A stretch of 64,000 bases of DNA from RGIG8244 sp045639325 (GCA_045639325.1 JAZUCU010000038.1:62001-126000); one strand, 5' to 3'. Numbered from the stretch's first letter, positions 18,288 to 27,292 are shown. The notes: generated from the sequence alone by a model not told the origin. Numbers and translations: made by a program.

Positions 18288-18965
18288 ATGAAAACCTTGT
18301 TTGTCGGCAATTTGCCATTCAGCACAACAGAACAGGAATTGCGTGACCTGTTCAGCCAGTACGGCTCCGTAGATAACGTTCAGATCGTCACAGCAAGAGA
18401 TACCGGTCTGCCCAGAGGATTCGCTTTTGTTACCGTGGACGATGACAGTGCCGCTGCTGTTGTTGAAGCTCTTAATGGTACCATGTTCGCCGGAAGACGC
18501 ATGAAGGTTGATGAAACCAGAGATGATCAGGTCTCCCCTGCAGATAAAGAAGCGGCTGATGCGGAAGAACCCGCAGAACGTCCGTTCCGTCCCCGCCGTT
18601 CCTTCCGTGATCGTGAAGATGGCGGTTTCAAACGCGAAGGCCGTGGAGAATTCCGTCCGCGCCGTTCCTTCCGTGATCGTGAAGAAGGCGGTTTCAAGCG
18701 TGAAGACCGTGGAGAATTCCGCCCGCGCCGTTCTTTCCGTGATCGTGAAGAAGGCGGTTTCAAGCGTGAAGACCGTGGCGAATTCCGTCCCCGTCGTTCC
18801 TTCCGTGATCGTGAAGATGGCGGCTTCAAGCGTGAAGACCGTGGCGAATTCCGTCCCCGGCGTTCTTTCCGTGATCGTGAAGAAGGCGGCTTCAAACGGG
18901 AAGATCGTGGAAACTTCCGCGCCCGTCGCCCGTTCCGTCGTGAAAACAGCGATTTTCAGGATTAA
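18288..18965 (+). CDS. RRM RNA-binding protein with Arg-rich tandem repeat tail
   Basis: This protein has 225 residues. Residues 1-78 form one RNA-recognition motif with RNP2 (LFVGNL, residues 4-9) and RNP1 (RGFAFVTV, 43-50). Single-RRM proteins of this type are found in many bacteria and are often cold-induced. The tail, from residue 100, consists of five 22-residue repeats beginning FRPRRSFRDRE and then a partial sixth. The tail is rich in Arg, Asp/Glu and Phe, resembling RGG-like or FR-rich disordered RNA-binding regions. A strong terminator follows 28 bases after the stop. Alleles with different repeat numbers are likely, because the DNA units are almost identical. Confidence 0.88.
   Translation: MKTLFVGNLPFSTTEQELRDLFSQYGSVDNVQIVTARDTGLPRGFAFVTVDDDSAAAVVEALNGTMFAGRRMKVDETRDDQVSPADKEAADAEEPAERPFRPRRSFRDREDGGFKREGRGEFRPRRSFRDREEGGFKREDRGEFRPRRSFRDREEGGFKREDRGEFRPRRSFRDREDGGFKREDRGEFRPRRSFRDREEGGFKREDRGNFRARRPFRRENSDFQD
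18585..18914 (+). repeat. Five tandem 66-bp in-frame repeats
   Basis: Five units of 66 bp each encode the 22-residue repeat of the RRM protein. Units differ mainly at third codon positions and at an Asp/Glu swap in the GATCGTGAAGA segment. They are likely to recombine and change copy number. Confidence 0.9.
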
Positions 18966-18992
18966 TCTGAGCGCAGGATATTAAGTTATTCC

Positions 18993-19026
18993 GAACCGCA
19001 GTTCCTTTACCGGACTGCGGTTTTTA
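18993..19026 (+). terminator. Rho-independent terminator
   Basis: AACCGCAG / CTGCGGTT stem (8 bp, 14-base loop) followed by TTTTTATTTTTT, shortly after the RRM gene and touching the end of the convergent phosphoesterase gene. Confidence 0.88.
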
Positions 19027-19863
19027 TTTTTTGCGGAATGTCAGGACGAGGGCTTCCGGCGGATTATTGAATCTTGCTCCACTGTACCCTTTGCCGCCCA
19101 TACCGCAGGAGACATACATTTTTTTATTGCCTTCTTCAAACCAGCCGTAAACATAATCGCCGGTGTGACCATGTTTCATCAGCCGGGTCAATGCCCCTCT
19201 GGGGAGGCCGGGGAGGTGCACAACGCCGCCATGAGTATGACCGGAAAGGATCAGGGCAGGGATTTCGGCGGGAATCTGCGGATAGGATGCGGGACGGTGT
19301 GAAAGGATGACTGTCGGCTTTTTGATTTTCAGGATTTTTTTCAATGTCGCTTCCCGGATATAGGCATTTTCCTTTTTGTTGTCCTGCAGTCCCCAGACCA
19401 CAAACTCTTTCCCGTTGAACTTGATTTTTGCAACGGTATCCCGCAGCGGTTTGATTCCGGCTTTTTTCAATGCTGACAAAGCAGGTTCCGGGCGCGTTTC
19501 TTCATGATTTCCGAGGATGGCATAAATGCCCAGAGGGATAGGTGGCAGGGAATTAATTATTTTTTTGAATTCTTCCATGACAGGTGCATAATCATCGGCC
19601 CGGTATTGAAAGAGATCGCCGCCGATAAGCAGGATATGGGGTTTTTCTTCCCGGACTGCTTCGGGCAGAGCTTCTGTAAAGAGTTCATCCGTCATGACTT
19701 CTTCCCGCAGATGCAGATCGCAGATATACATGATTTTCAACTCCCGGTGAGCGTCCTGCCATTCGGGAAGGTCAAGATTCCGGCGGATGATCTTCAAGGA
19801 TGCCGCTTCTGCGATGCAAGCACAAAACAGAATCAGCAGTAAGATATAACTATTTTTCCACAT
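19024..19863 (-). CDS. Calcineurin-like metallophosphoesterase, secreted or membrane-anchored (YkuE-like)
   Basis: This 279-residue protein begins with a hydrophobic signal or anchor (residues 3-22). All family metal-binding motifs are in order: DLH (CDLHLRE, near 50), GGDLF (near 81), GNHE (near 119), SHRP (near 188), and GHTHGG (near 209). Such enzymes hydrolyse phosphomonoesters or diesters at the membrane; YkuE-type members have been linked to cell-envelope phospholipids or UDP-sugars. The substrate cannot be told from sequence. It stands alone between two convergent or unrelated genes. Confidence 0.87.
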   Translation of the reverse strand: MWKNSYILLLILFCACIAEAASLKIIRRNLDLPEWQDAHRELKIMYICDLHLREEVMTDELFTEALPEAVREEKPHILLIGGDLFQYRADDYAPVMEEFKKIINSLPPIPLGIYAILGNHEETRPEPALSALKKAGIKPLRDTVAKIKFNGKEFVVWGLQDNKKENAYIREATLKKILKIKKPTVILSHRPASYPQIPAEIPALILSGHTHGGVVHLPGLPRGALTRLMKHGHTGDYVYGWFEEGNKKMYVSCGMGGKGYSGARFNNPPEALVLTFRKK

Positions 19864-19910
19864 TTATTTTTTTCTCCTGAATATTATGCTGAATATAGCA
19901 CATTTTCAGG

Positions 19911-19952
19911 AAAAATCAAAGCCCTTTCCCGCTTTTTCAACAGGAAAGGGCT
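19911..19952 (-). terminator. Rho-independent terminator
   Basis: AGCCCTTTCC / GGAAAGGGCT, a perfect 10-bp stem read on the minus strand and followed by TTGATTTTT, 22 bases after the Pro-rich protein gene. Confidence 0.88.
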
Positions 19953-19974
19953 CCAATCTACTTATTTTTTTAAA

Positions 19975-20382
19975 TCAACGCCTGTGTCCGCCGCCCCTTC
20001 TTCCACCACCATGGTGGTGATGATGACGCGGTCCGCGCGGAGGACAATAATGTGGCTGCGGGGCTCCACGGTAAATGCGACGGGGCTGGGGTGGCGGTGG
20101 CGGAGGTATCACCTCAACCGGTGGAGGCGGCGGCAGAATTACCGGCGGCGGCGGTAAGATAAACGGCGGAGGCAGAACGACTGGCGGCGGAGGAGGCGCA
20201 ACTACAATTGGAGGAGGCGGTGCGACCAGATTGAGAGATGCTCCGACCAGCCTGACAATGTCCGTTGCCAGGCGGACGCCATCATTTCCTCCGTGATGAG
20301 GGTGATGAGGTCCGGCATAAACAGCTGTGCCTGTGAAGATTGCGAGTGCGGTGGCTGCAAGGATTTTTGTTGTGTGTGTCAT
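19975..20382 (-). CDS. Secreted Pro/His-rich low-complexity protein
   Basis: This 135-residue protein has a signal peptide (residues 1-23, ending VYAG). An N-terminal HHPHHGG tract follows, then a region of about 50 residues made mostly of Pro with Val/Ile/Leu spacers (PPPP units at regular intervals). The tail is basic with a HHHHH run and GGG/RR. A good ribosome-binding site (AGGAGA) lies eight bases before the ATG, and a strong terminator follows. Pro-rich rods commonly span the periplasm or cell wall, and the His tracts suggest metal binding; both are inferences. No family is recognised. Confidence 0.72.
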   Translation of the reverse strand: MTHTTKILAATALAIFTGTAVYAGPHHPHHGGNDGVRLATDIVRLVGASLNLVAPPPPIVVAPPPPPVVLPPPFILPPPPVILPPPPPVEVIPPPPPPQPRRIYRGAPQPHYCPPRGPRHHHHHGGGRRGGGHRR

Positions 20383-20595
20383 AAGAAATCTCCTTCTGAT
20401 AAAAATTAGTTTGTTTTATGTTTCTAATAATTCGTAAAACCGAACAATCTAGCCATATAACGTTTCCGTTTACCATTATAGTGTCGAGCAAATGCGGAAT
20501 CTGACAAAAAAATTGATATTTTTCTGATTTTTGCTTGAAATAAGTGTTTATGTGTTTATATTATTAGTATCACTTATATGCAGGAGAATTTCTCA

Positions 20596-21645
20596 ATGGC
20601 AAGACAATTAAAATATGATCAGGTGCGATTGGCAATCCTGAATATTATTGCAGAAGACCATCTGCAGCCGGGCGACCGTATGCCATCGGTTCGCCAGTTG
20701 CTGACGCGGATCCCTTCCTGCAGTATGATTACATTGCGCAAAGCATTGGAAATGTTGGAAAATGAATCCATGTTGAGCCGCTGCATCGGCAAAGGAACGT
20801 TTTTGAAACAGAATATTACTGTCCCGGATCGGAATGGTAAAATATTATTCATCAATGTAAGCCGGAAAGGGAAGAACAGTTATCTTCCGCCTGGCAGTTT
20901 GGAATACATGCAATTTTATTTCAACGGGACCGGGCTTGATTTTCAATATCTTCAGGTGGAAAGTTTTTCCGACTCGATTTTGAAATCGCTGGATCATGTG
21001 TTGGGGATTATGTTATACGGCTGGCTGACGGATGACTTTATGTGCAGCATGAAAGCGTTGCAGATTCCCATGCTGATCGTGGGGAACAGTCCCCGTTTTT
21101 CCGGTATTCCGCAGGTTGAGCTGGATATTTGTGCCAGTGCGGAACTGGCGGCGGAGCAACTGATTCACAAAGGGGCAGGGAGTCTGTTTCTGGTGAACAG
21201 CAATCCGGATTATTCCATGCATGATGCGATTTCTGCTGGGATTGAGAAAACGATTCACAAACATAAAAATGTACAATTCAAATCCATGGATCTGACGGGG
21301 CAGAATCAGCCGGAACAGCTTCGCAAAATGATTGATTCGTATGGACATTACGATGCCTGGATTTTTGAATTGGGGAACTATTACACTTATCTTGGTACAT
21401 GCCGTTATTATTCTCTGACACCACACCCGTTGATCGGGATCGTGGGCGATTGCGGAAATATTTCGTATCCCGGGCACAACCTGATTCTGGGGTCGGATAA
21501 CACCATTGTTACCGTGTTCCGTCAATCCATATTCAAGGAGGCATGTGAGCAATTGAAAGGGCAGATTATGTACAATATCCCACTGACCTCAGTCAGTATA
21601 CAACCTGAGATTGAAAACAGAAATGATAATAAGGAGTCATTATGA
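20596..21645 (+). CDS. GntR-type regulator with LacI-like ligand domain
   Basis: This protein has about 349 residues. The N-terminal winged helix (residues ~6-70, with QPGDRMPSVRQLL and ALEMLENESML) is of the GntR family. The remainder resembles the periplasmic-binding-like sensor of LacI/AraR regulators (GIMLYGW, LIGIVGD near 275). I chose ATG 20596, which has AGGAGA eight bases before it; the in-frame ATG at 20578 lies before that site. The stop overlaps the start of the pseudopilin gene (ATGA). It heads the cassette pseudopilin, then LamG/GH42-like protein, and is likely to regulate it. The effector is unknown. Confidence 0.85.
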   Translation: MARQLKYDQVRLAILNIIAEDHLQPGDRMPSVRQLLTRIPSCSMITLRKALEMLENESMLSRCIGKGTFLKQNITVPDRNGKILFINVSRKGKNSYLPPGSLEYMQFYFNGTGLDFQYLQVESFSDSILKSLDHVLGIMLYGWLTDDFMCSMKALQIPMLIVGNSPRFSGIPQVELDICASAELAAEQLIHKGAGSLFLVNSNPDYSMHDAISAGIEKTIHKHKNVQFKSMDLTGQNQPEQLRKMIDSYGHYDAWIFELGNYYTYLGTCRYYSLTPHPLIGIVGDCGNISYPGHNLILGSDNTIVTVFRQSIFKEACEQLKGQIMYNIPLTSVSIQPEIENRNDNKESL

Positions 21646-22391
21646 AACAACCGAACCATAACAGGCATTTTACCTTAATTGAACTGTTGATTGTTATTGC
21701 CATCATCGCCATTCTTGCCGGAATGCTGCTGCCTGCCTTGTCAAAAGCAAAAGCCAGCGGTAAGACGGCGCAGTGCGCAAATCAGGAAAAACAGATCGGA
21801 CAGGGCTTCTGTCTCTATGAAGTTTCCTACGACCGTATGCCGCCTTCCAATATGGCTGACCCTGCACCGGTCGATAAAGATATCTGGGATGCACTGCTGC
21901 TGGATGGCAAATTCATTGATAACTATAAAATCTTCTTCTGCCCGTCCGACCCTGTTCCGCGTACCTCAGGTGCTCATGGCGTTGGCTGCAAATTCGACAA
22001 CGCCCCCAGAACTTATACGGTCAACCTCATGTTTTTTGAAGACGTGTTGACGAACACCAAACCGGGGGGGAGTAACGATACTGCAGCAAACTGTCTCGGC
22101 TTCGGCAGATTGAACCGTCCGAAGAAAAAGCCGTCCCGTCTGGCTCTCATGTGGGCGAAACCGAGCGCATCACACCGTGTCGGATTGCGTGGTTCCTGCA
22201 GTACCAATTTCCCCTATCCGTTTTCCACACTCTCTGCTGCTTATCAGTCATCGAAAGAAGATTATTCCAATGTACACGGCAAGTTTGGCAATTTCCTGTA
22301 CGGCGATATGCACGTAGGTCGGGTCAATATTGACAATTATGCGAACACAATTGTTGCCTGGCAGCAGTTGTCCCATACCGGGGTTGAATAA
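21642..22391 (+). CDS. Type IV pilin-like (pseudopilin) protein 3
   Basis: This 249-residue protein has a very short leader MKQPNHNRH before FTLIELLIVIAIIAILAGML. His, not Gly, precedes the Phe. A degenerate H-x9-D motif (HGKFGNFLYGDM near residues 223-234) is at the C-terminus. The start codon overlaps the regulator's stop and AAGGAG precedes it by five bases, so translation is coupled. The next gene starts 27 bases later. Confidence 0.83.
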   Translation: MKQPNHNRHFTLIELLIVIAIIAILAGMLLPALSKAKASGKTAQCANQEKQIGQGFCLYEVSYDRMPPSNMADPAPVDKDIWDALLLDGKFIDNYKIFFCPSDPVPRTSGAHGVGCKFDNAPRTYTVNLMFFEDVLTNTKPGGSNDTAANCLGFGRLNRPKKKPSRLALMWAKPSASHRVGLRGSCSTNFPYPFSTLSAAYQSSKEDYSNVHGKFGNFLYGDMHVGRVNIDNYANTIVAWQQLSHTGVE

Positions 22392-22418
22392 GATATTAAC
22401 ATAAAGGATATTTTCACT

Positions 22419-23291
22419 ATGCGTACTGTAAAAACATTATTTGTACTTTTTACCGCCGGCTGCATCGGCAGCGTGAATGCCGTCGATTACTTTTCCTGCG
22501 ACTTTACTGAATTGACCGCGAAAAACGGTGCTCAGGTTATCAATGCCTCATCCGCACAAAAAGAATTCCGGACTGTGACCGGATTTGGCAATTCCGGGCG
22601 TGGCGGCTTGTTTGCCATGGATAATCTGGAAGATTTTGCGCAGGTTGCAAAAATGCAGCCGTTGAAACCTCATTCTGCATTAATCTTTAACGGCTTGAAA
22701 AACTTTCCCGCATCGGAAGGCAGCTGTGAAATGTGGATCGCTCCGTATTTCAATCAGGTTCATGCTTATCGTGGTTCCAAGGATACTAACCTGAAACTTT
22801 CCTATATTTTCAGTTTGTTCTGCAATAAGAAAGGTACAAACTTTGCCCGTGATGGCAAATCCACCATTTTTGCATACATCCACGGCAAACAGCTGAAAGT
22901 GCATTTTGTATTCACCGATGGGAAAGCCGCCGTGCTGAGCACATCCATTGCCACTTGGAAGGCAAAACAATTCCGCAAGATTACTTTGACCTGGAAAAAA
23001 GGGAATCAGCGGTTGTACATCGATCAGAAACTGGCGGCGGAAAGTGCGAAAGAAGGTACACTGGCTGATTTCAATTCCATCGAAATCGGCGGACGTGATT
23101 TCAACCTCAGTTTTCAGGGCGTGATTGACGATATCAAGATTTTCCCCGGTATGCCGAAGGATGTGGTTTCTCAGAATTTTGAAGGCGATCCGCAGAAATT
23201 CAAAGCCATCGCCATCGCTCCCGGAACACTGGATGTGTGGCAGAATGATGTGAAAACAACGGCGCTGAATGTAAAAAAAAAACTTCTGTAA
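22419..23291 (+). CDS. Secreted LamG-like protein, 5' part of a frameshifted gene
   Basis: This 290-residue open frame has a signal peptide (residues 1-22, ending VNA). A LamG/concanavalin-like jelly roll follows (GSCEMWIAPYF near 99, FRKITLTWKKGNQRLYIDQ split near 188-206, GVIDDIKIF near 232), a fold often found as a carbohydrate-binding module. The frame ends four codons after an A10 tract (23273-23282). One additional A, or a -1 ribosomal shift, joins it without interruption to the next reading frame (KKKTSVISFHYTGKQEYP), which continues to 25981. I therefore regard 22419-25981 as one gene of about 1185 residues, split by mutation, sequencing error or programmed slippage. Confidence 0.75.
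   Translation: MRTVKTLFVLFTAGCIGSVNAVDYFSCDFTELTAKNGAQVINASSAQKEFRTVTGFGNSGRGGLFAMDNLEDFAQVAKMQPLKPHSALIFNGLKNFPASEGSCEMWIAPYFNQVHAYRGSKDTNLKLSYIFSLFCNKKGTNFARDGKSTIFAYIHGKQLKVHFVFTDGKAAVLSTSIATWKAKQFRKITLTWKKGNQRLYIDQKLAAESAKEGTLADFNSIEIGGRDFNLSFQGVIDDIKIFPGMPKDVVSQNFEGDPQKFKAIAIAPGTLDVWQNDVKTTALNVKKKLL
23273..23282 (+). other. A10 homopolymer, frameshift site
   Basis: Ten consecutive A where two overlapping open frames of one protein meet. A -1 shift or an insertion of one A restores a continuous frame of about 1185 codons. Confidence 0.8.
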
Positions 23292-23338
23292 TCTCTTTTC
23301 ATTATACCGGTAAACAGGAATATCCCCTGCGGACGCGG

Positions 23339-25981
23339 ATGGCAAAAACGGTTGCTGTCCGCCCCGGATCTGTCTTACGGACTGATTTTGTTTTCCGGAA
23401 AAATAAATGGCAATACGGCAGCCGGGCAGATTTTCAGATTGAATTTCTGGATGATGCAGGGAAGAGTGTCAAGCGACACACCATTGATGCTTCCATCATG
23501 GGGGGCGGATATATCTCCATGTCCTTCGCTGAGTTATCCAGTCTGACGGCGCTCCATGAAAAAATCTCTTATTTCAATTATTTCCGCGTCCCCGCCAATG
23601 GTACGCAAGTCCGTTTGATTGCCGGATTTGCAGGTAATCCCTGTGAATTGGAATTGCTGGACTGGAAATTGCGGGAAGTAGACCCTGCATTATCTCCCTG
23701 GTTCCGCCAGCCGCCGATGGGTGTGCAATTGTCTTATCCCTATTCTCCGGCGATGACCGATGAGGCCGTCCGTAACAGGTTGGTAAGCCGTCCCCGTACG
23801 GAATCCCGGCTTGTGCGTGAGCATGACCGTCTGGCGTGGCATATCAACGGCAAAAAGATCGCTCCTGTTATTCTTCACAACCCCATTACGGGCAGTTATG
23901 AACGTGTGACGGCATTCCGGAAGGCCGGTTTTCCGCTTTTCACCAGTGCGGTCATTCTGGGTAGAGCACCTTATCCGGATGATTATAATCAGATCTGGCT
24001 GGAAGACGGTTCCATTGATGTTTCCGGCATGGAAAAAGCGGTGTACCGTGTACTCCGGGAAAATCCGGACGCTCATGTGATCCTGAACCTGATTGTTTAC
24101 CCCAGTGCCAACTGGCTTAAGAATAACCGGAAAGAATTGCATCCGGGTAAAGATGGCAACCCGTTGATTTTGAGAAACGGCGCATTCACGAATCGTACCT
24201 CTGCCGAGTTCCCCGTTAAACCCGGTGAAACATGGAGTCCTTCCATTCATTCCGCCAAGTACAGAGCGGATATCGCCCGCGTATTGGAAGAAGTCATGCG
24301 GAAATTTGAAAAAACAGACGCCTCCAAAGCGGTTGCCGCGATTTATGTTACCGGTGGCGATGACGGGCAATTCCGTGCGCCGGTGATTCCGGATGATTCC
24401 CCGGTGGCACAGATGGCATTCCGTCAATTTCTGAAAGAAAAGTATAAAACCCCTGCTGCGCTTTCTCAGGCATGGCAGAAGAAAGTTGCCGCATGGGAGA
24501 ATGTCACGATTCCGACCGATGCCCAGATGAAAGGGAAGAATGATATTGTTTTCACTCCGGGGCTACCCTGTGTGGAAAGCGATTACCGCAAATTTATTTC
24601 TTCCGAATGTACCAAGCTGAAAATGGCAATGCGCAAAGCCGTGAAAACGGGTGCACCACGTCTGTTGGTTGGCGGATACGATTGTGCCGTGGCTCTTTCC
24701 GGCAGTATCTGGTATGGCAGAGGTGCATACGCGCATAGCGATATTATCCGGGATCCGTATTGTGATTTTCTGATTTCACTGCCCGGATACGAAAGAAGTC
24801 GCGATGAATGTCTGATTCCCATGGGCTTGAAAGCATTCACCGGCTCCATGCGGCTTCATAAAAAATTGATTATCAGCGAAATGGACATCCGTAATCCGGA
24901 GCAGCCCACACTTGGCTGGATTTACCGGAGTCGCAACTGGCAGGCGGTTCACAATTACCGTACTTTTTCTGAATTGTTGAAATTGTACGCCGGCTATGCG
25001 GCTGCGTGGGGCGGAGCATTTCATGCTTATTCCATGGGGCGGAATTACTATAATACGCCGGAAGCTTTGGCTGCATGGAAGAGTGCTGCCGCAATCGCAT
25101 CCGCCGCACCCGGGGAGCCTTTGAGTGATGACCGGGTTGCTTTGATTTTGGATGAGCGTTCCAGTGATTTCTTCTATCATTCCCCGCTCGGACATTTCAA
25201 TTCGGAAAGCTGGAACCGGAATCCGGGGCATGTCCTGTGGCTTTCCCAAGTCCGTTTTGATGCCTATTTGGCGGACGACCTGTTTCATAAAGACTTCAAA
25301 GCACCGAAGATTTTGCTCCTTGCCAATCTTGCCACTTTGACGCCGGAAAAACTCGCAGACATCCGGAAACGTTATCTGAAGAACGGACGAACCCTTGTCT
25401 ATCTCGGCTTGCCCGGGATTTTCTCCGGCAGTAAGATTACAGAACTTTCCAAGGCGTTGAATGTGACATTTGTACAGCCGGAAACGATTCGCAACCGCAG
25501 TATTTTTGTTGAGAATGCAACCGATCCGCTTCTGCATAATATTTCCGGTTACCTGTATGCGCCGACGGAAAGCCGCCCGGTTGTCCATTACGGCAATGCT
25601 GGTATTTTACCGCAGAATGACTTGCAAGTGTTGGCACCGTATCAGAATACAGATGTGGGCGGCATGGCGGTCCGTCGTTCGGCGGATGGAACAGAAATCT
25701 TTATCGGTCAGCCTGCCGCAGTATCGCCGCAGTTGATACGCAACATTGCAAAAAGTGCAGGAATTCAGCCGGTTTCCGATGGGGATGATTTGACCGTTCG
25801 CGGTGGAGGTCTGATTGTCATGGGCGGTTCCAGTCGCAGTGGAATCCGGCGCATTTATTATCCTGCCGGAGTGAAAAAACTGGAATGTCTGACCGGTCAG
25901 AAAGTTCTTTTGGATAACGGCAAATATCTGGAGTTTGATTTGAAATACGGCGAATGTGCCGTTTTCCGTTGCGTCCGGTAA
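23339..25981 (+). CDS. GH42-like protein, 3' part of the frameshifted gene
   Basis: The open frame has 880 residues from ATG 23339, but the frame is open back to the A10 tract and the true protein probably begins with the LamG part. It resembles GH42 beta-galactosidase-type proteins. A TIM-barrel-like region carries MAFRQFLKEKYKTPAAL (near 360-376), which in GH42 follows the acid/base Asn-Glu. Here the preceding residues are GGDDGQF, so that Glu seems missing. A trimerisation-like domain follows (PKILLLANLATLTPEKL near 657-673). The C-terminal beta-sandwich ends with YGECAVFRC. Catalytic competence is uncertain. It is the last gene of the GntR-pseudopilin cassette and has a bidirectional terminator after it. 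Confidence 0.75.
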   Translation: MAKTVAVRPGSVLRTDFVFRKNKWQYGSRADFQIEFLDDAGKSVKRHTIDASIMGGGYISMSFAELSSLTALHEKISYFNYFRVPANGTQVRLIAGFAGNPCELELLDWKLREVDPALSPWFRQPPMGVQLSYPYSPAMTDEAVRNRLVSRPRTESRLVREHDRLAWHINGKKIAPVILHNPITGSYERVTAFRKAGFPLFTSAVILGRAPYPDDYNQIWLEDGSIDVSGMEKAVYRVLRENPDAHVILNLIVYPSANWLKNNRKELHPGKDGNPLILRNGAFTNRTSAEFPVKPGETWSPSIHSAKYRADIARVLEEVMRKFEKTDASKAVAAIYVTGGDDGQFRAPVIPDDSPVAQMAFRQFLKEKYKTPAALSQAWQKKVAAWENVTIPTDAQMKGKNDIVFTPGLPCVESDYRKFISSECTKLKMAMRKAVKTGAPRLLVGGYDCAVALSGSIWYGRGAYAHSDIIRDPYCDFLISLPGYERSRDECLIPMGLKAFTGSMRLHKKLIISEMDIRNPEQPTLGWIYRSRNWQAVHNYRTFSELLKLYAGYAAAWGGAFHAYSMGRNYYNTPEALAAWKSAAAIASAAPGEPLSDDRVALILDERSSDFFYHSPLGHFNSESWNRNPGHVLWLSQVRFDAYLADDLFHKDFKAPKILLLANLATLTPEKLADIRKRYLKNGRTLVYLGLPGIFSGSKITELSKALNVTFVQPETIRNRSIFVENATDPLLHNISGYLYAPTESRPVVHYGNAGILPQNDLQVLAPYQNTDVGGMAVRRSADGTEIFIGQPAAVSPQLIRNIAKSAGIQPVSDGDDLTVRGGGLIVMGGSSRSGIRRIYYPAGVKKLECLTGQKVLLDNGKYLEFDLKYGECAVFRCVR

Positions 25982-25992
25982 AGAATGGACGC

Positions 25993-26025
25993 AAAAAAAA
26001 GGCGGAACATTGCGTTCCGCCTTTT
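25993..26025. terminator. Bidirectional terminator
   Basis: AAGGCGGAAC / GTTCCGCCTT, a 10-bp stem with a 5-base loop, with A8 on its left and TTTT on its right, between convergent genes. Confidence 0.9.
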
Positions 26026-26045
26026 GTCATTTTAAAGACTGACGA

Positions 26046-27197
26046 TTATTTCTGGTAACGGATTTCACCATTGACCAATGTCATCTGAACATTGAAGTCG
26101 TAATCGAGTACTGCAATGTCAGCATAATATCCGCTTTCGAGACGGCCGAGGTCTTTCAGGCGGAGAGCACATGCCTGGTTCCAGGATGTGGTCTTGATGA
26201 GGTCAGACAGGGGCATGTCTGTGATTTCAACAACGTTCTTGAGTGCCTGGCAGATCTGGAGTGTGCTGCCGGCAAGTGCACCGTTGGATGCCAGACGTGC
26301 TGCGCCGTCGCTGACGACAACCGGGAGACCGCCGAGGGTGTAATCGCCATCGGGCATACCGCTTGCGCGCATTGCGTCGGAAATGAGCTGGATGTGATCG
26401 CAGCCCTTGATGCTGAATACAAGACCGATCATATCGGGGCAGATGTGAAGTTTATCGCAGATGAATTCGATATAGACGTCATCATGAGCAAGACCTGCAC
26501 CGACCAGACCGATGTCGCGGTGATGGAGAGCGGTCATCTGGTTGCAGAAGTGGCTGAGGTTGCGCAGACCGTGGTCGTAACCATCGAGGAACTGTTTGTA
26601 GGTTGCGGCACTGTGAACGCAGGAGGGAGTGATGCCTTCTGCGAGAAGTTCTGCGGAGAATTCAGCGGCGCCGGGCATTTCGACAGCGTAAGAGACTTTG
26701 AGAACGGGGAAGATGTCGTTGAGGCGTTTGACTTCAGCGATATCGGGAGCGCGGACAAAGTCAGGGTTCTGGGCGCCGAGGCATTTCGGGTTGATGTAGG
26801 GACCTTCCAGGTGAACGCCGGGGATCTTACAGCCTTTGACGCCGGAGTTGACGTATTCAGCAGCTGTTTTGAGAGAAGTTGCGAGAGTTTCTTCGGGGAG
26901 GGTCAAAGTTGTGGGGAGGAGAGTTGTGACCCCTTCTTTGAGTTTATCAACGCCCATAGCGGTGGTTGCTTCCAGAGTTCCGTCGCTGAAATCGAGTCCG
27001 GATCTGCCGTGGCAGTGAACGTCGATAAAACCGGGCATAGCCATATTGCCCTGGAGGTCGATGACCTGATCGGCTTCGGGGAGCGTATCACCGGCAGTGT
27101 AAATGCGGCGGATGCGTTCTCCGTCGATGAGGATTGCGGCGGAATCGAGATCTGCATCGGGAGAGATGAGACGGCAATTTTTAAGGAGAGTTGTCAT
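26046..27197 (-). CDS. nagA: N-acetylglucosamine-6-phosphate deacetylase
   Basis: NagA removes acetate from GlcNAc-6-phosphate in the use of chitin, peptidoglycan or mucin amino sugars. At 383 residues it has the family length. Amidohydrolase motifs are visible in order: HCHG (near residue 61, metal-binding), HLEGPYINP (near 129), HSAATYKQF (near 195), LSHFCNQM (near 218) and ISDAMRASGMPDG with the catalytic Asp (near 274). It stands alone; no nagB is in the window. AAGGA lies about seven bases before the ATG. Confidence 0.93.
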   Translation of the reverse strand: MTTLLKNCRLISPDADLDSAAILIDGERIRRIYTAGDTLPEADQVIDLQGNMAMPGFIDVHCHGRSGLDFSDGTLEATTAMGVDKLKEGVTTLLPTTLTLPEETLATSLKTAAEYVNSGVKGCKIPGVHLEGPYINPKCLGAQNPDFVRAPDIAEVKRLNDIFPVLKVSYAVEMPGAAEFSAELLAEGITPSCVHSAATYKQFLDGYDHGLRNLSHFCNQMTALHHRDIGLVGAGLAHDDVYIEFICDKLHICPDMIGLVFSIKGCDHIQLISDAMRASGMPDGDYTLGGLPVVVSDGAARLASNGALAGSTLQICQALKNVVEITDMPLSDLIKTTSWNQACALRLKDLGRLESGYYADIAVLDYDFNVQMTLVNGEIRYQK

Positions 27198-27292
27198 TTT
27201 ATATCCTTTCGTTAATCAAATTTGATATTGTGGGAAAATAACCTCTGAATGGCATTTTGTCAAATAAAAAACAAAGAAATATGCAAAAAAGT

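Noticed and set aside
18527..18895. Minus-strand Arg/Ser/Pro-rich repeat protein
   Set aside because: It is the reverse complement of the RRM tail repeats and has no start signals.
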